Of a DNA stretch of 64,000 bases, positions 1 through 9,132 are shown piece after piece. Each line of letters opens with the position of its first letter. The first letter of the stretch is position 1. The translations under genes and the position numbers were made by a program. Location: contig JAEESF010000004.1 in assembly GCA_016286205.1 (NCBI GenBank), positions 62,001-126,000 on the forward strand, in the 5' to 3' direction. The stretch comes from Colicola sp016286205. GTDB taxonomy: Bacteria; Bacteroidota; Bacteroidia; Bacteroidales; Paludibacteraceae. The notes beneath the pieces were generated by a model that worked only from the letters and a program-made list of their open reading frames with translations, was not told where the DNA came from and did not search any database.

Positions 1-543
1 GCGATGCAGAAGGCTTACGATGCAGGTGCAGATGTCGTTGTGATTGGCAATCATTTTGAGCAACATCCTGCTGAGTTGCGCGAATTTGTCCAGCGTCCGG
101 CCGCTTGCTCTGAAGAAGATGAACGATACATGCGCCTGGCGCTTCTGGAAGCCGAAAAGGCATTTGCTGCAGACGAGATTCCTGTAGGTTGTATCATCGT
201 TTCGCAGAACCAGATTATCGGTCGCGGGCACAACTTAACGGAGACACTAGACGATGTCACAGCACACGCTGAGATTCAGGCTATTACGGCTGCGGCACAA
301 ACGCTGGGCGGTAAGTACCTGCCTGATGCAACACTTTATGTGACAGTCGAACCGTGCGTGATGTGTGCGGGTGCAATAGGTTGGGCGCAGATTCGTCGAA
401 TCGTCTACGGTGCAGCCGATCCTAAACGCGGGTTCCAAAGTTTTGCTCCCAAAGCGCTGCATCCTAAGGCAACGATTACAGCCGGTGTTCTGGAAAAAGA
501 ATGTCGTGAACTAATGCAAAAATTCTTTCAACAAAAACGATAA
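1..543 (+). CDS. tadA: tRNA adenosine(34) deaminase TadA with an upstream in-frame GGGP-synthase-like segment (5' partial)
   Basis: The open frame runs in from the window edge, so the true start is not visible. From residue 36 (counted from the ATG at 4) it is a cytidine/deoxycytidylate-type zinc deaminase: HAE at residues 88-90 supplies the zinc histidine and proton-shuttle glutamate, and PCVMC at 117-121 the two zinc cysteines. This is the TadA family, which makes inosine at the wobble base of tRNA(Arg); a general nucleoside deaminase is the alternative. The preceding 30 or so residues (AYDAGADVVVIGN followed by a helix) are not part of TadA and resemble the C-terminal phosphate-binding strand of geranylgeranylglyceryl phosphate synthase, with no stop between. 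This suggests a fusion. The next gene starts 3 bases after the stop, so an operon is likely. Confidence 0.85.
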   Translation, partial: AMQKAYDAGADVVVIGNHFEQHPAELREFVQRPAACSEEDERYMRLALLEAEKAFAADEIPVGCIIVSQNQIIGRGHNLTETLDDVTAHAEIQAITAAAQTLGGKYLPDATLYVTVEPCVMCAGAIGWAQIRRIVYGAADPKRGFQSFAPKALHPKATITAGVLEKECRELMQKFFQQKR

Positions 544-546
544 ATC

Positions 547-2457
547 ATGAGCAAAAAACAAGTCTTCAAAAATATGCGTTTTCCTTCGATTCCATCGTAC
601 ATTTTCCGTGTAGGAGCGTTTGTCCTTTTGGCAACAGTTATCGTGCTGTTGTTCCCGCGCTATAACAATTCGTTTCGCTATCACTACGAGATAGGTAAAC
701 CTTGGGGATATAGTCTGATAACGGCCGAATTCGATTTCCCGATTTATAAGACCGACGAACAGATGGAACAGGAACAGCAAAAACTGCTCTCCACGTTCAC
801 ACCATACTTCAAATATATTCCGCGTGTTCAGCGCGAGGTGTTGGTTGTTTCGGTTCAAGATAAAGAATGGATGGAGCAAGAGGGGTATAGCCGAATAGCC
901 ATCATGCAGAATGGCATTCAGAAGACTTACGTTATATCTGAAGTCTATACCCCTAAAACGGCTTACGACAAATATCGTTACGAGATAGTGCAAAACCTCG
1001 TGTTGGATACGGCACGCACAACTTCGCAACGCGAAAAACTGCTGACCACGCTTTCGCCAACTCAGGGTATGGTGCAAGCGGGCGAGAAGATCATCGATCG
1101 CGGTGAGATTGTCAACGACAATACCTACCAGATTTTACAGTCGCTCAAACGAGCTTACGAGAATGAGAATATGGGCAATCGCCAGCGTGCGCTCTCCATC
1201 ATGGGCGAAGCTATTCTAGTGCTGCTTTTCCTCTCAATGTTGGTCATCTATCTCTATGTTTTTCGTCGTCATTATTTGCGTGACACCAATACCGTTTTGT
1301 TCTTCTGCTTGCAGATGTTTATCGTCATCGCATTGGCGTGTCTCGCTCTGCGTTTTGACCTTTCGGTTTATCTGATTCCGTTTGCCTGGGTGCCTATTCT
1401 GACGCGCGTTTTCTTCGACTCACGTACGGCGTTGTTCCTGCATTTCACGACCATATTGATTGTTTCTATCGTGGTACCTGCACCGGTTGAGTTTTTCTTC
1501 ATCCAGATCGTTGTCGGAATGGTGGCTGTTTCGTCGTTGAGCGATATGACGCGCCGCGCGCAACTAGTACAAACGGCTGCGTGGATTCTCATGGCTCAAG
1601 TCATTGCATATACGGCTTTTTCGTTCGCTCAAACAGGAGTTTTGCGTTCGATCAACGCTTGGATGTATCTCTATTTCTTCATCTGCGCGCTGCTGACAGT
1701 CGGATGCTACGGACTGATTTATATGTTCGAGAAGATGTTCCGCTTTATCTCGTCCATCACTTTGGTCGAACTGACCGATATCAATTCCAATCTGTTGCAT
1801 ATGTTGGCCGAAAAAGCTCCGGGTACGTTCCAACATTCGATGCAAGTCAGCAATCTGGCCACCGAAGCGGCCAAGACGATTGGAGCGAATGCGCTTTTGG
1901 TTCGTACGGGTGCGCTCTATCATGATATAGGTAAGATTACCGATCCGCTCTATTATACGGAGAATCAGCAGGGTGTCGATAATCCGTTGCTGAAGATGGA
2001 TCCGCGCGATGCGGCTCAAGTAGTGATTGCTCACGTGGCGGAAGGAGAAAAGATAGCCCGCAAAAACCATTTGCCGGAAGTTATCATCAATTTCATTACT
2101 TCTCACCACGGCACATCGCTCGTGCGCTATTTCTACAATACCTATTGCAATGCGCATCCTAAGGAGAAAGTGGACGAATCGCTCTTCCGTTATCCGGGCG
2201 CTAAACCTACTACCAAGGAAGGCGCTATTCTGATGATGGCCGATGCGGTAGAAGCACGTTCGCGCAGTCTCAATGAGTTTACCGAAGAAACGATTGCGCA
2301 AGCGGTAGATCAGATGATCGACGCACAAATTGCCGATGGCCAGTTCGCGGATACTCCGTTGAGTTTCAAGGATGTAGAAGACGTGCGACGTGTCTTCAAG
2401 GCACGCCTTACCACGATGAATCACCATCGTATCACTTATCCTACGCTGAACGAATAA
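547..2457 (+). CDS. PgpH/YqfF-like 7TM-HD cyclic-di-AMP-type phosphohydrolase
   Basis: A 636-residue membrane protein. One N-terminal transmembrane segment (about 20-37) is followed by an extracytoplasmic region with the family motif VQAGEKIIDRGEIV near 176-189, then about seven membrane segments between 220 and 395, then a cytosolic HD domain. The HD metal site is visible as H430 (FQHS), HD at 459-460 (YHDIGK) and HH at 520-521. Characterised relatives hydrolyse cyclic di-AMP; that activity is inferred here from family membership. The start follows the tadA stop by 3 bases, and the stop overlaps the start of dusB by one base (TAATG), so the genes are probably translationally coupled. Confidence 0.9.
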   Translation: MSKKQVFKNMRFPSIPSYIFRVGAFVLLATVIVLLFPRYNNSFRYHYEIGKPWGYSLITAEFDFPIYKTDEQMEQEQQKLLSTFTPYFKYIPRVQREVLVVSVQDKEWMEQEGYSRIAIMQNGIQKTYVISEVYTPKTAYDKYRYEIVQNLVLDTARTTSQREKLLTTLSPTQGMVQAGEKIIDRGEIVNDNTYQILQSLKRAYENENMGNRQRALSIMGEAILVLLFLSMLVIYLYVFRRHYLRDTNTVLFFCLQMFIVIALACLALRFDLSVYLIPFAWVPILTRVFFDSRTALFLHFTTILIVSIVVPAPVEFFFIQIVVGMVAVSSLSDMTRRAQLVQTAAWILMAQVIAYTAFSFAQTGVLRSINAWMYLYFFICALLTVGCYGLIYMFEKMFRFISSITLVELTDINSNLLHMLAEKAPGTFQHSMQVSNLATEAAKTIGANALLVRTGALYHDIGKITDPLYYTENQQGVDNPLLKMDPRDAAQVVIAHVAEGEKIARKNHLPEVIINFITSHHGTSLVRYFYNTYCNAHPKEKVDESLFRYPGAKPTTKEGAILMMADAVEARSRSLNEFTEETIAQAVDQMIDAQIADGQFADTPLSFKDVEDVRRVFKARLTTMNHHRITYPTLNE

Positions 2458-3482
2458 TGATCAATCGTCCGCTATATTTGGCTCCGATGGAGGATGTAAC
2501 CGATCCTGCATTTCGTGCGCTGTGCAAGCGCTACGGTGCCGATCGTGTTTACACTGAATTTGTCAATGCCGATGCACTGGTTCGTGATATAGCGTCCACT
2601 ACGCGCAAACTGACTATTCATGATGCCGAACGTCCGGTGGCTATCCAGATCTATGGCCGCGAACCCGAGGCGATGGCCGATGCGGCGCGAATAGTCGAAA
2701 CGGCCAAACCCGATTTTATCGATATTAATTTTGGTTGTCCTGTCAAGAAAGTGGCGGGCAAAGGAGCGGGCGCGGGACTTCTTAGAGATGTGCCGAAGAT
2801 GTTGGCTATTACCAAAGCTGTCGTGAACGCAGTCCAAACACCGGTAACGGTCAAGACACGCCTTGGATGGGATGAGAACGATCTAGTCCCGCGCATCAAT
2901 CCATTGAATCTAAAATCTCCCTTCCTTTCAGGGGAGGGGCGGAGTGAGGCCTCCTATTTTATTGTTGAATTGGCCGAACGGTTGCAAGATTGTGGAATTC
3001 GCGAGTTGGCTATTCACGGCCGCACTCGCAGTCAGATGTATCGCGGCGAAGCCGATTGGACGCTGATAGGCGAAGTGAAGAATAATCCGCGCATGCATAT
3101 TCCTATTATAGGTAATGGTGATGTCGCAACGCCCGAACGGGCGCAAGAGTGCTTCGAACGATACGGAGTAGATGCTATCATGATTGGCCGCGCTACTTTC
3201 GGCTGCCCGTGGCTCTTTGCGGAAATGAAGGGCTTGCCTGCGCCGCAGACGATGGCTGAGAAAGTGGCGGTACTGAAAGAACATGTCGAACGTGCCATCG
3301 AGTGGTGCGGTTGTGACGAACGCAAAGGTATTATCCATAGCCGCCGCCATTTTGCCGCTTCGCCTGTTTTCAAGGGTTTGCTTGATTTCCGCCAAACGCG
3401 CATCGCACTGTTGCGCGCAGATACTAAAGATGAAGTATTTCAAATCATGGATCAAATAGTAGCCACTTGGGGTAACGAATAA
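2457..3482 (+). CDS. dusB: tRNA-dihydrouridine synthase DusB with a repeat-derived insertion
   Basis: A flavin-dependent TIM-barrel enzyme that reduces uridine in tRNA. The catalytic-cysteine motif NFGCPVKK is at 91-98 (C94), and the FMN/substrate motifs HGRTR and IGNGDV are present. It overlaps the previous gene by one base. Between GWDEND (about 137-142) and IVELAERLQD (about 169) lies an extra stretch of about 25 residues not expected in DusB. Its DNA (2905-2952) is a copy of a dispersed palindromic repeat preceded by an AATCTAAAATCT word, so the enzyme carries a transposed repeat in a surface loop without losing frame. The catalytic regions on both sides are intact, so I expect a functional enzyme. 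Confidence 0.92.
   Translation: MINRPLYLAPMEDVTDPAFRALCKRYGADRVYTEFVNADALVRDIASTTRKLTIHDAERPVAIQIYGREPEAMADAARIVETAKPDFIDINFGCPVKKVAGKGAGAGLLRDVPKMLAITKAVVNAVQTPVTVKTRLGWDENDLVPRINPLNLKSPFLSGEGRSEASYFIVELAERLQDCGIRELAIHGRTRSQMYRGEADWTLIGEVKNNPRMHIPIIGNGDVATPERAQECFERYGVDAIMIGRATFGCPWLFAEMKGLPAPQTMAEKVAVLKEHVERAIEWCGCDERKGIIHSRRHFAASPVFKGLLDFRQTRIALLRADTKDEVFQIMDQIVATWGNE
2905..2952 (+). repeat. Composite repeat inserted in dusB (CTCCCTTCC palindrome, copy 1)
   Basis: An AATCTAAAATCT word followed by CTCCCTTCCTTTCAGGGGAG and a G-rich tail ending GAGGCCT. It is related to copies at 49119-49153 (same strand) and, on the other strand, 58114-58145, 59002-59035 and 60151-60185. It is read in frame within dusB. 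Confidence 0.8.
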
Positions 3483-3500
3483 ATATCAAATATACCATCG

Positions 3501-3535
3501 CAAATTTGCAATCTAAAATCTCAAATATTAAATCT
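3501..3535 (+). repeat. AATCTAAAATCT-word repeat over a translation start
   Basis: An AT-rich near-tandem stretch of 8-9 bp words (TTGCAATCT, AAAATCTC, AAATATTA). The same words recur inside ispH (62725-62762), inside the HhH protein gene (56088-56127), in dusB (2905-2917) and, in the opposite sense, at 59130-59162. Here the repeat spans the presumed start codon of the BASS transporter. Confidence 0.7.
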
Positions 3536-4516
3536 ATCTTTGATAGCAATGCCCTTTGGCTCTCGATGGTCCTCGGCGCTTTGGCTTATCAGTGGCTTGT
3601 GCCGCTCAAACCGTTGTTGCCGTGGTTGATTTTCGGAATGCTCTTTTTTACGTTCTGCAAGATCAATCCGCTTGACCTCCGTTTGCGCCGTTGGCATTGG
3701 GTGGTTTTGGCAATCCAGTTGATCCTGAGTCTGGCTACCTATGCCGGTATTTATTGGTTGACGGGCAATCGTTTTCTGGCGCAAGGACTGATGCTCTGTT
3801 TCATTATGCCCACCGCCACAGCGGCACCTATTATTGCCGGTAAACTGGGTGGTTCGATACAAAATCTTACCTCGTTCACGCTTCTCAGCAATTTTGCCAC
3901 GGCTCTTATTGTTCCGGCCCTTTTCCCGCTCATCAATCCCGCAGCAGAAAAGGCCTTCTGGCCGGCTTTCACGCTCATTCTGAGCCATATCTCGCCCTTG
4001 CTCCTGGGCCCATTCATTGCCGCCTGGCTTTTGCGGTTGGGCTATACCAAAATTACTAAGAAAGAATTCGTCCTTTCCACCGGTTGGGCGCAAGCGCCAT
4101 TCTATCTCTGGGTAACTTCTATCATCATTCTCACCGCTACTGTCACAGAGACGGTTATAGAGTCCTTTGATGCGCATCTCTCTACTATTCTTTGGTTGCT
4201 CGTGGGCTCTTTCTTTGCTTGTCTGTTGCAGTTCGGATTGGGCAAATGGATAGGCTATCGATTGCCTGCGCCGAGCAAGGGCAAAGATTATCAGGACGTA
4301 CTGATTAATCCGGCTGCGGCTCCAACGACGATGGCAGGGGTATCAAGCATCACCGCGGGGCAGGCTTTTGGGCAAAAGAATACTTCGCTGGGCGTGTGGA
4401 TGGCGCTGACTTATCTCAATCCGCTCGCGGCCTTGGGCGCTGCGGCCTATATCATTTGGCAAAATCTCTTCAATTCTGCCCAGCTCACTATCGCTGCACA
4501 CAAAAAAATGCAGTAA
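3506..4516 (+). CDS. Bile acid:sodium symporter (BASS) family transporter
   Basis: About 336 residues with nine or ten hydrophobic helices and little soluble sequence. Its pattern, including the MPTATAAPII segment and the late NPAAAPTTMAGVSSI segment, fits the BASS/SBF superfamily of sodium-coupled organic-anion transporters. The substrate cannot be told from sequence. The start is uncertain. The longest frame begins at a TTG (3506) that lies inside a dispersed AT-rich repeat (3501-3535), whereas the first ATG (3566) would cut into the first membrane helix. It follows dusB by 23 bases and is probably in the same transcript. Confidence 0.75.
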   Translation: MQSKISNIKSIFDSNALWLSMVLGALAYQWLVPLKPLLPWLIFGMLFFTFCKINPLDLRLRRWHWVVLAIQLILSLATYAGIYWLTGNRFLAQGLMLCFIMPTATAAPIIAGKLGGSIQNLTSFTLLSNFATALIVPALFPLINPAAEKAFWPAFTLILSHISPLLLGPFIAAWLLRLGYTKITKKEFVLSTGWAQAPFYLWVTSIIILTATVTETVIESFDAHLSTILWLLVGSFFACLLQFGLGKWIGYRLPAPSKGKDYQDVLINPAAAPTTMAGVSSITAGQAFGQKNTSLGVWMALTYLNPLAALGAAAYIIWQNLFNSAQLTIAAHKKMQ

Positions 4517-4651
4517 ATCTGTCATTGTATCTACATATTCTGTGATACTTTTTTCGTACTTTTTTTTCTGACTTAATTATGCTAACTGTTTGGTAGTCAG
4601 AAGAATTATGCTCTGTAGTACGTACTTTTTTCGTGTGTAAAAATTACAATG

Positions 4652-4683
4652 TTTGTGTGCGTGGAATATTTTGCGTACCTTTG
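4652..4683 (+). promoter_or_regulatory. Bacteroidota-type promoter for the 4708 gene
   Basis: TTTG at 4652-4655 and TACCTTTG at 4676-4683 are separated by 20 bp, matching the Bacteroidota primary sigma consensus (TTTG / TAnnTTTG). It lies 25 bases before the ATG at 4708 and supports that start over the upstream in-frame codon at 4633. The rest of 4517-4651 is AT-rich with no gene; a weak TCTGACT/AGTCAGA inverted repeat lies near 4568-4602. Confidence 0.85.
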
Positions 4684-4707
4684 CAGCGAATTCAAATCTT
4701 AGCCAAC

Positions 4708-7700
4708 ATGAAACACTTCAACTCGCTTTTGAGATTGTGCCTCTGTTTTTCGGCGATTTCTTTGGTAGGAAAATCGTTCGCTGCACCTCCTACAGCCGAC
4801 CCCTACACATTCTGCGATTTTGAGTCGAATACGAGTCCTGCTACTCGTTTCCATTCACCGGCCGGAGGCGGAACGGTAACGACTCCGTTTGCCAATCCCC
4901 ACAAGATAGGTATAAACACTAGCAACTATGTGATGAAGGTCGTTTCTCCATCAGGGGCGAACTACGGCGGAACGATTTTTAGTGAGAGTCACGGAGCAGG
5001 GTCGGATATGACGGCTCTGTATGGAGTGGATTTTGTGACTGGCTATGATTATGTGGATTTTTTGATATATCGCGAAAATAATGCTCGTATTCCTCAGCTG
5101 AAGATTGTTGACCAAGACGATTACGGAACCGATCTGACCACATTGGACTTGCTTCCAATTGCGGTGAATGATGATCCTAACGGCACAATACAAGTAGGAG
5201 TGTGGCAAAAAGTGACCTACAGCATTACGCGTTGCCATAATACGGGTATCAATTTTATCTACATTATGCCTGACCGTGAAGGGCAGTCTACTGTCTATAT
5301 CGATAATATTGTTTTCAGTAAAGATCATACGCCTCCTGTTATGGGGGCGGCCGCTTGCGGCGGTTCTACACCGGAGAGCATCACGCTGACCGTGAGTGCT
5401 ACGGATAACCTGACTGATCCCGTGCGTAAATTTATGGTATCGCAGGATGGCACGTATGCACATGCAGTGGAATACATAGCCAACTCGTCTGGCAATCTGC
5501 TGACTATCACGGGTCTGCTGCCTTCCACTACTTATACGTTCACTATCTGGGCGGTGGATGATGCAGGCAATGTGTCTGCCGGATATGTGACGCAAAGTTG
5601 TACTACGGCGCCGCCAACACCGGGCAACTGGTGTCACCGTGCTATCACGCAAGGCGGTCATACTATCTATGTCTCGTGCATCAAGCGTTTCGGTACATCC
5701 ACCTACACGCTGCTGATTGAGAGCGACGAAGTGATGACGGGTCTTTCTGCAGGTTGCTGGTGTCACGTGAATGGCGGTACGAATTACAACTACGGTACCA
5801 ACTATACGCTTTCGAATGGCGGCAAGAAGATAACTTGCGATATTCCTTCTAATGCCGATCCGGATTTTTATACCTCGGTTTACGTGCTTTACCCGAGCCA
5901 GATAGCCTATGCTGCGCCGACAAGCATCACCTGGGGTATCTGTGCTACGGATGAGAATCCTCCTTCGATGAGCTCAGTTAGTTGCGGTACGGCTACGGCC
6001 AGCAGCGTTAGTCTGAATGTTTCGGCAACCGACGATGTGACGAATCCGGTGACTACTTACCGAGTGAGTGTCAATGGCGCAGCGGCCAACAACTATACTG
6101 CTACGGCAGGTGTGATTACCATCAGTGGCCTGTCGCCTGAAACCACTTATTCGTTCCAGGTTTGGGCAGTGGACGATGCGGGCAATATTTCCGCTAGCGC
6201 GATCACCCAAAACTGTAGCACCAATTCTGCTCCGGCGGCGACTAGCAACTATTGCCACGAGCCGATTACTGTCTCTGGGCATACTATTTATGTAACGATG
6301 GAGGAGGTTGCTACCAATAGCTATCGGTTGGTGATCGAATGCGATGAAGTAATGAGTGGGCTAGGTGGCAGTTTCTGTCATGTGAATGGAAATCAAGCGT
6401 ACCAATTGAATGCCAATGGACACTTCGTAATAAGCGATGACGGTCATACGATCACTTGCAATATATCTTCGACCACAGCTCCTGATTTCTATACGCCATT
6501 GTATGTGCTGATTCCTAACGAGGTTGTTTTTCCACAGTTAGGTTCTGGTTCGCTGCCGGCTATCCAGTGGGGGCAATGTGCAGTAGATGCAACGCCGCCG
6601 GAGATGATTAGTGCCAGTGTGTACGAATGTCGTCAGCGCAGCATTACGCTCGATGTGTATGCCACGGATGATACGACTAATCCTGTGACCGATTTCTGTG
6701 TGACGATAGGTAGTGCCAGTTCGCTCAGTTGCCAAGATTATACGGCCGATGGCGACGGACGAATTACCGTGACGGGGCTTGATCCGAATACGGAATATTG
6801 CTTCTATGTTTGGGCAAAAGACGAAGCGGGCAATATGTCGTCCAATTACAAAGTAACTTGCGGTCGTACGCAAACGTTCTACGAGCCGCCTGCAGGTACT
6901 TGTGGCGATGCTTTTAATACAACTGCGGTGGCCTTGACAGGTAAATTTACTGCCTATTTGAGTCTCAAAATGACTTTCTTGACAGAGATAGAAGGTCAAT
7001 ACAAATTGACGGTGGAATTGGTGGAGATTCACAAAACAAGCGGACAAGAGAGTCTGCAAAGTTACACTGATTTCTCCTTCCATCCGGATACGAAACTGAC
7101 AATTAATGGCAGTGAGACGGTAACGTTGTCTAATATTCAGGTGAAGAGTGGTTCGCCGACCAATGTCCTGACTTGCGAATTCGAGTCAACCACTACGCCT
7201 ACTTTTGCTTCTGATTTCAAACTCTACGTAGTAGGAAAGGATACCAAAAATAATACTTTCGATTCGGGCAAGCCTCTTACGGTTGAGGCATCGTCTTTGA
7301 CTTCAGTCGTTTGGGGAACATGTACGTGGGTGATTTACCATACGGGCGATATTCAGAATCCGGGTGATCGCGTGAGCTATGCGGGCGGCACAATTGACAA
7401 ACCTATTCAATACCGCCGCCGTTTCACCGAAGGTGCTTGGGAGACTCTCTATCTGCCGTTCACGGTTTCGTCTGTGCAGATTACGGACGGAGTAGATTAC
7501 TACGATCTGATTGCTTATACGGGCAGTAACAAGGCTTCTGCCAACTATTTCCTCCGCACTTTCAATGGCCAAATCGATGCACCTAATTTCAAGGCCAATT
7601 GGACGAATACGACAAATCCTATTCCGCAGAAAAATACTCCGTATATCATTCAGTTCCCTGTGGCTAGCGGCTACTATGCAAACAATTATATTGTTTTCAA

Positions 7701-8178
7701 CGGCGCAGCCAACCAAACTATCGTTAGCAGCTATACGCCCGGAGCAGAACCGCCGGTTGACAGATACGATTATTATGGCAACAATACCATGATGCCGCAG
7801 ACTCAAGCGGGATATATGTTGACCGATGACGGACTCTGGTTCCTTTCTACCGAAGGGGCTGTAACGCTCAATCCGTTCGAGTGTTATGTGGCGGCTAATG
7901 CGGCTAACAGAAGCCAGATGCCTCGTTTCAATTGGAATACGATGGACGAGCCGCAGGGCATTGCTCCGACACTGGCGCACGTACAGTTTATCTACGGTTC
8001 TGATGCCGAGCAACTCTATCTCGAGGCATTGGAAGATGTGACGATTCGTATCTATTCGACGAACGGATGGCTGATGAAGACGGTCGTTCTGCGCACAGGA
8101 GAGCAAATCTATCTTAACTTGCCGCGGGGCATGTATATACTGCAATCGATAGGACAAACCGCAAAAGTGATTCTATGA
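4708..8178 (+). CDS. Large T9SS-secreted protein with alternating fibronectin III-like domains
   Basis: 1156 residues from the ATG at 4708, chosen because the promoter at 4652-4683 would lie inside a gene begun at 4633. A signal peptide (about 1-26) precedes a carbohydrate-binding-like beta-sandwich domain (about 30-205, ending in an IDNIVF strand). Fibronectin-like units with TPPVM, ATD and WAVDDAGN signatures then alternate with a second unit type (CHxxIT..GHTIYV, FYTxxYVL, ITWGxC). The last 60 residues (IRIYSTNGWLMKT, LPRGMYIL, VIL end) are a T9SS type A sorting domain, so export to the cell surface by the Por machinery is inferred. Ligand unknown. Its stop overlaps the next start (ATGA). 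Confidence 0.85.
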   Translation: MKHFNSLLRLCLCFSAISLVGKSFAAPPTADPYTFCDFESNTSPATRFHSPAGGGTVTTPFANPHKIGINTSNYVMKVVSPSGANYGGTIFSESHGAGSDMTALYGVDFVTGYDYVDFLIYRENNARIPQLKIVDQDDYGTDLTTLDLLPIAVNDDPNGTIQVGVWQKVTYSITRCHNTGINFIYIMPDREGQSTVYIDNIVFSKDHTPPVMGAAACGGSTPESITLTVSATDNLTDPVRKFMVSQDGTYAHAVEYIANSSGNLLTITGLLPSTTYTFTIWAVDDAGNVSAGYVTQSCTTAPPTPGNWCHRAITQGGHTIYVSCIKRFGTSTYTLLIESDEVMTGLSAGCWCHVNGGTNYNYGTNYTLSNGGKKITCDIPSNADPDFYTSVYVLYPSQIAYAAPTSITWGICATDENPPSMSSVSCGTATASSVSLNVSATDDVTNPVTTYRVSVNGAAANNYTATAGVITISGLSPETTYSFQVWAVDDAGNISASAITQNCSTNSAPAATSNYCHEPITVSGHTIYVTMEEVATNSYRLVIECDEVMSGLGGSFCHVNGNQAYQLNANGHFVISDDGHTITCNISSTTAPDFYTPLYVLIPNEVVFPQLGSGSLPAIQWGQCAVDATPPEMISASVYECRQRSITLDVYATDDTTNPVTDFCVTIGSASSLSCQDYTADGDGRITVTGLDPNTEYCFYVWAKDEAGNMSSNYKVTCGRTQTFYEPPAGTCGDAFNTTAVALTGKFTAYLSLKMTFLTEIEGQYKLTVELVEIHKTSGQESLQSYTDFSFHPDTKLTINGSETVTLSNIQVKSGSPTNVLTCEFESTTTPTFASDFKLYVVGKDTKNNTFDSGKPLTVEASSLTSVVWGTCTWVIYHTGDIQNPGDRVSYAGGTIDKPIQYRRRFTEGAWETLYLPFTVSSVQITDGVDYYDLIAYTGSNKASANYFLRTFNGQIDAPNFKANWTNTTNPIPQKNTPYIIQFPVASGYYANNYIVFNGAANQTIVSSYTPGAEPPVDRYDYYGNNTMMPQTQAGYMLTDDGLWFLSTEGAVTLNPFECYVAANAANRSQMPRFNWNTMDEPQGIAPTLAHVQFIYGSDAEQLYLEALEDVTIRIYSTNGWLMKTVVLRTGEQIYLNLPRGMYILQSIGQTAKVIL

Positions 8179-8825
8179 AGAACCCAACACTCATAAGGCA
8201 ACATATGATTACACTTGCCGCGCTTTTCGCGGTAGGGTGTACTGTGGCGCTTTTTACAACTGATGTGCGGGAACTTCTATCCGAACAGAAAAAGGTGGAG
8301 CGTAGCAGTAGCGGTGCTGTAATGGTGGAACCAACGGCTACGGTGCAGATGATACCGATGCGAAGCGTTCATCGCGGACTTTTCTCTCCGCGCACTCGAG
8401 CAGCTGGCAACAATAGCGCTATACCATCTGACTATTCGTTCGATATGTCGGTTTCACTGCTCAGCAAGGCACAAGTGCATGAAGTGGCAGGCGGAGCAGA
8501 AGTAGGCGCCTTGGGTACTCAGCATAAACAAACGGTTCATCAGGTTGGTCCTGCCGTGGCTATGCCGATAACGACTTTCTATTCCATGGCTACCACACGT
8601 CAAGTGAGTCAGCCTGGCGCAACTTCAGCGCCACAGATGGCGAAAGTGACCGGATCCGGACAACGGCGAGGAATTGGACCTCCGCCACCGATTGGAGACG
8701 ATGATGATCCTGAGAACCCGGATATTCCTCAACCGCCGGTGCCTGTTGGCGATGGCATGGCCATTCTCCTTGTATTGGCGCTTGCTTTCGTGGTCTATCA
8801 GCGCCGCGTGCAAAAGATAGGGTAA
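8175..8825 (+). CDS. Small exported protein with PVPVGD-transmembrane-basic tail
   Basis: A 216-residue protein of unknown function. It has an N-terminal hydrophobic segment (about 10-28), a low-complexity Ser/Thr/Gly/Pro middle, and a tail in which a proline-rich stretch (PDIPQPPVPVGDG) is followed by one hydrophobic helix and a short basic end (YQRRVQKIG). The gene overlaps the upstream T9SS gene by 4 bases. The same tail design occurs in the protein at 49147-49824, which also sits just downstream of a large T9SS gene. A C-terminal membrane anchor or processing signal is plausible; the function is not known. Confidence 0.7.
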   Translation: MKNPTLIRQHMITLAALFAVGCTVALFTTDVRELLSEQKKVERSSSGAVMVEPTATVQMIPMRSVHRGLFSPRTRAAGNNSAIPSDYSFDMSVSLLSKAQVHEVAGGAEVGALGTQHKQTVHQVGPAVAMPITTFYSMATTRQVSQPGATSAPQMAKVTGSGQRRGIGPPPPIGDDDDPENPDIPQPPVPVGDGMAILLVLALAFVVYQRRVQKIG

Positions 8826-8875
8826 ACACGTGGTCAACACATGGGTAAATCGTGGTTAAGTCGTAACTTTTACCT

Positions 8876-8905
8876 GACAATCACGAGACAATCACGAGAC
8901 AATCG
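8876..8905. repeat. CACGAGACAAT word repeat, locus 1
   Basis: Near-tandem copies of (A)ATCACGAGAC between the 8175 and 9133 genes. The same word recurs at 13259-13279 (reverse complement) and 29841-29872. It is preceded by looser GTAAATCGTGGTTAAGTCGTAAC-like words from 8822. No gene is seen in 8826-9132. Confidence 0.7.
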
Positions 8906-8970
8906 CGTATCCTACCCGTACCTATAATATACTTTGTATATAATCGCGTGATTTTGAATTTTTATAGATT

Positions 8971-8994
8971 AGGCGGTGAGAAACCGCCTTTTTT
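8971..8994 (+). terminator. Rho-independent terminator after the 8175 gene
   Basis: Perfect 7-bp stem AGGCGGT/ACCGCCT with a GAGAA loop followed by six T. It separates the 4708-8825 transcript from the promoter at 9024-9055. Confidence 0.85.
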
Positions 8995-9023
8995 GTGCAA
9001 AAATGACAAATTCTGCAAATAAA

Positions 9024-9055
9024 TTTGCATATGTCAAAACTTTGTAGTACTTTTG
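9024..9055 (+). promoter_or_regulatory. Promoter for the 9133 gene
   Basis: TTTG at 9024-9027, 20-bp spacer, TACTTTTG at 9048-9055. The expected transcript start is about 70 bases before the ATG at 9133, which argues that the in-frame upstream ORF extension from 9025 is not translated. Confidence 0.85.
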
Positions 9056-9132
9056 CGGTCGAATTACGAAATATTCCGAAACGAAATTCAATTAATAAAC
9101 TCTTTTTACTAACATTAAAAATTTTTACTATC

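Noticed and set aside
4633..4707. Upstream start for the 4708 gene
   Set aside because: A full promoter consensus lies within this stretch and a standard signal peptide begins at 4708.
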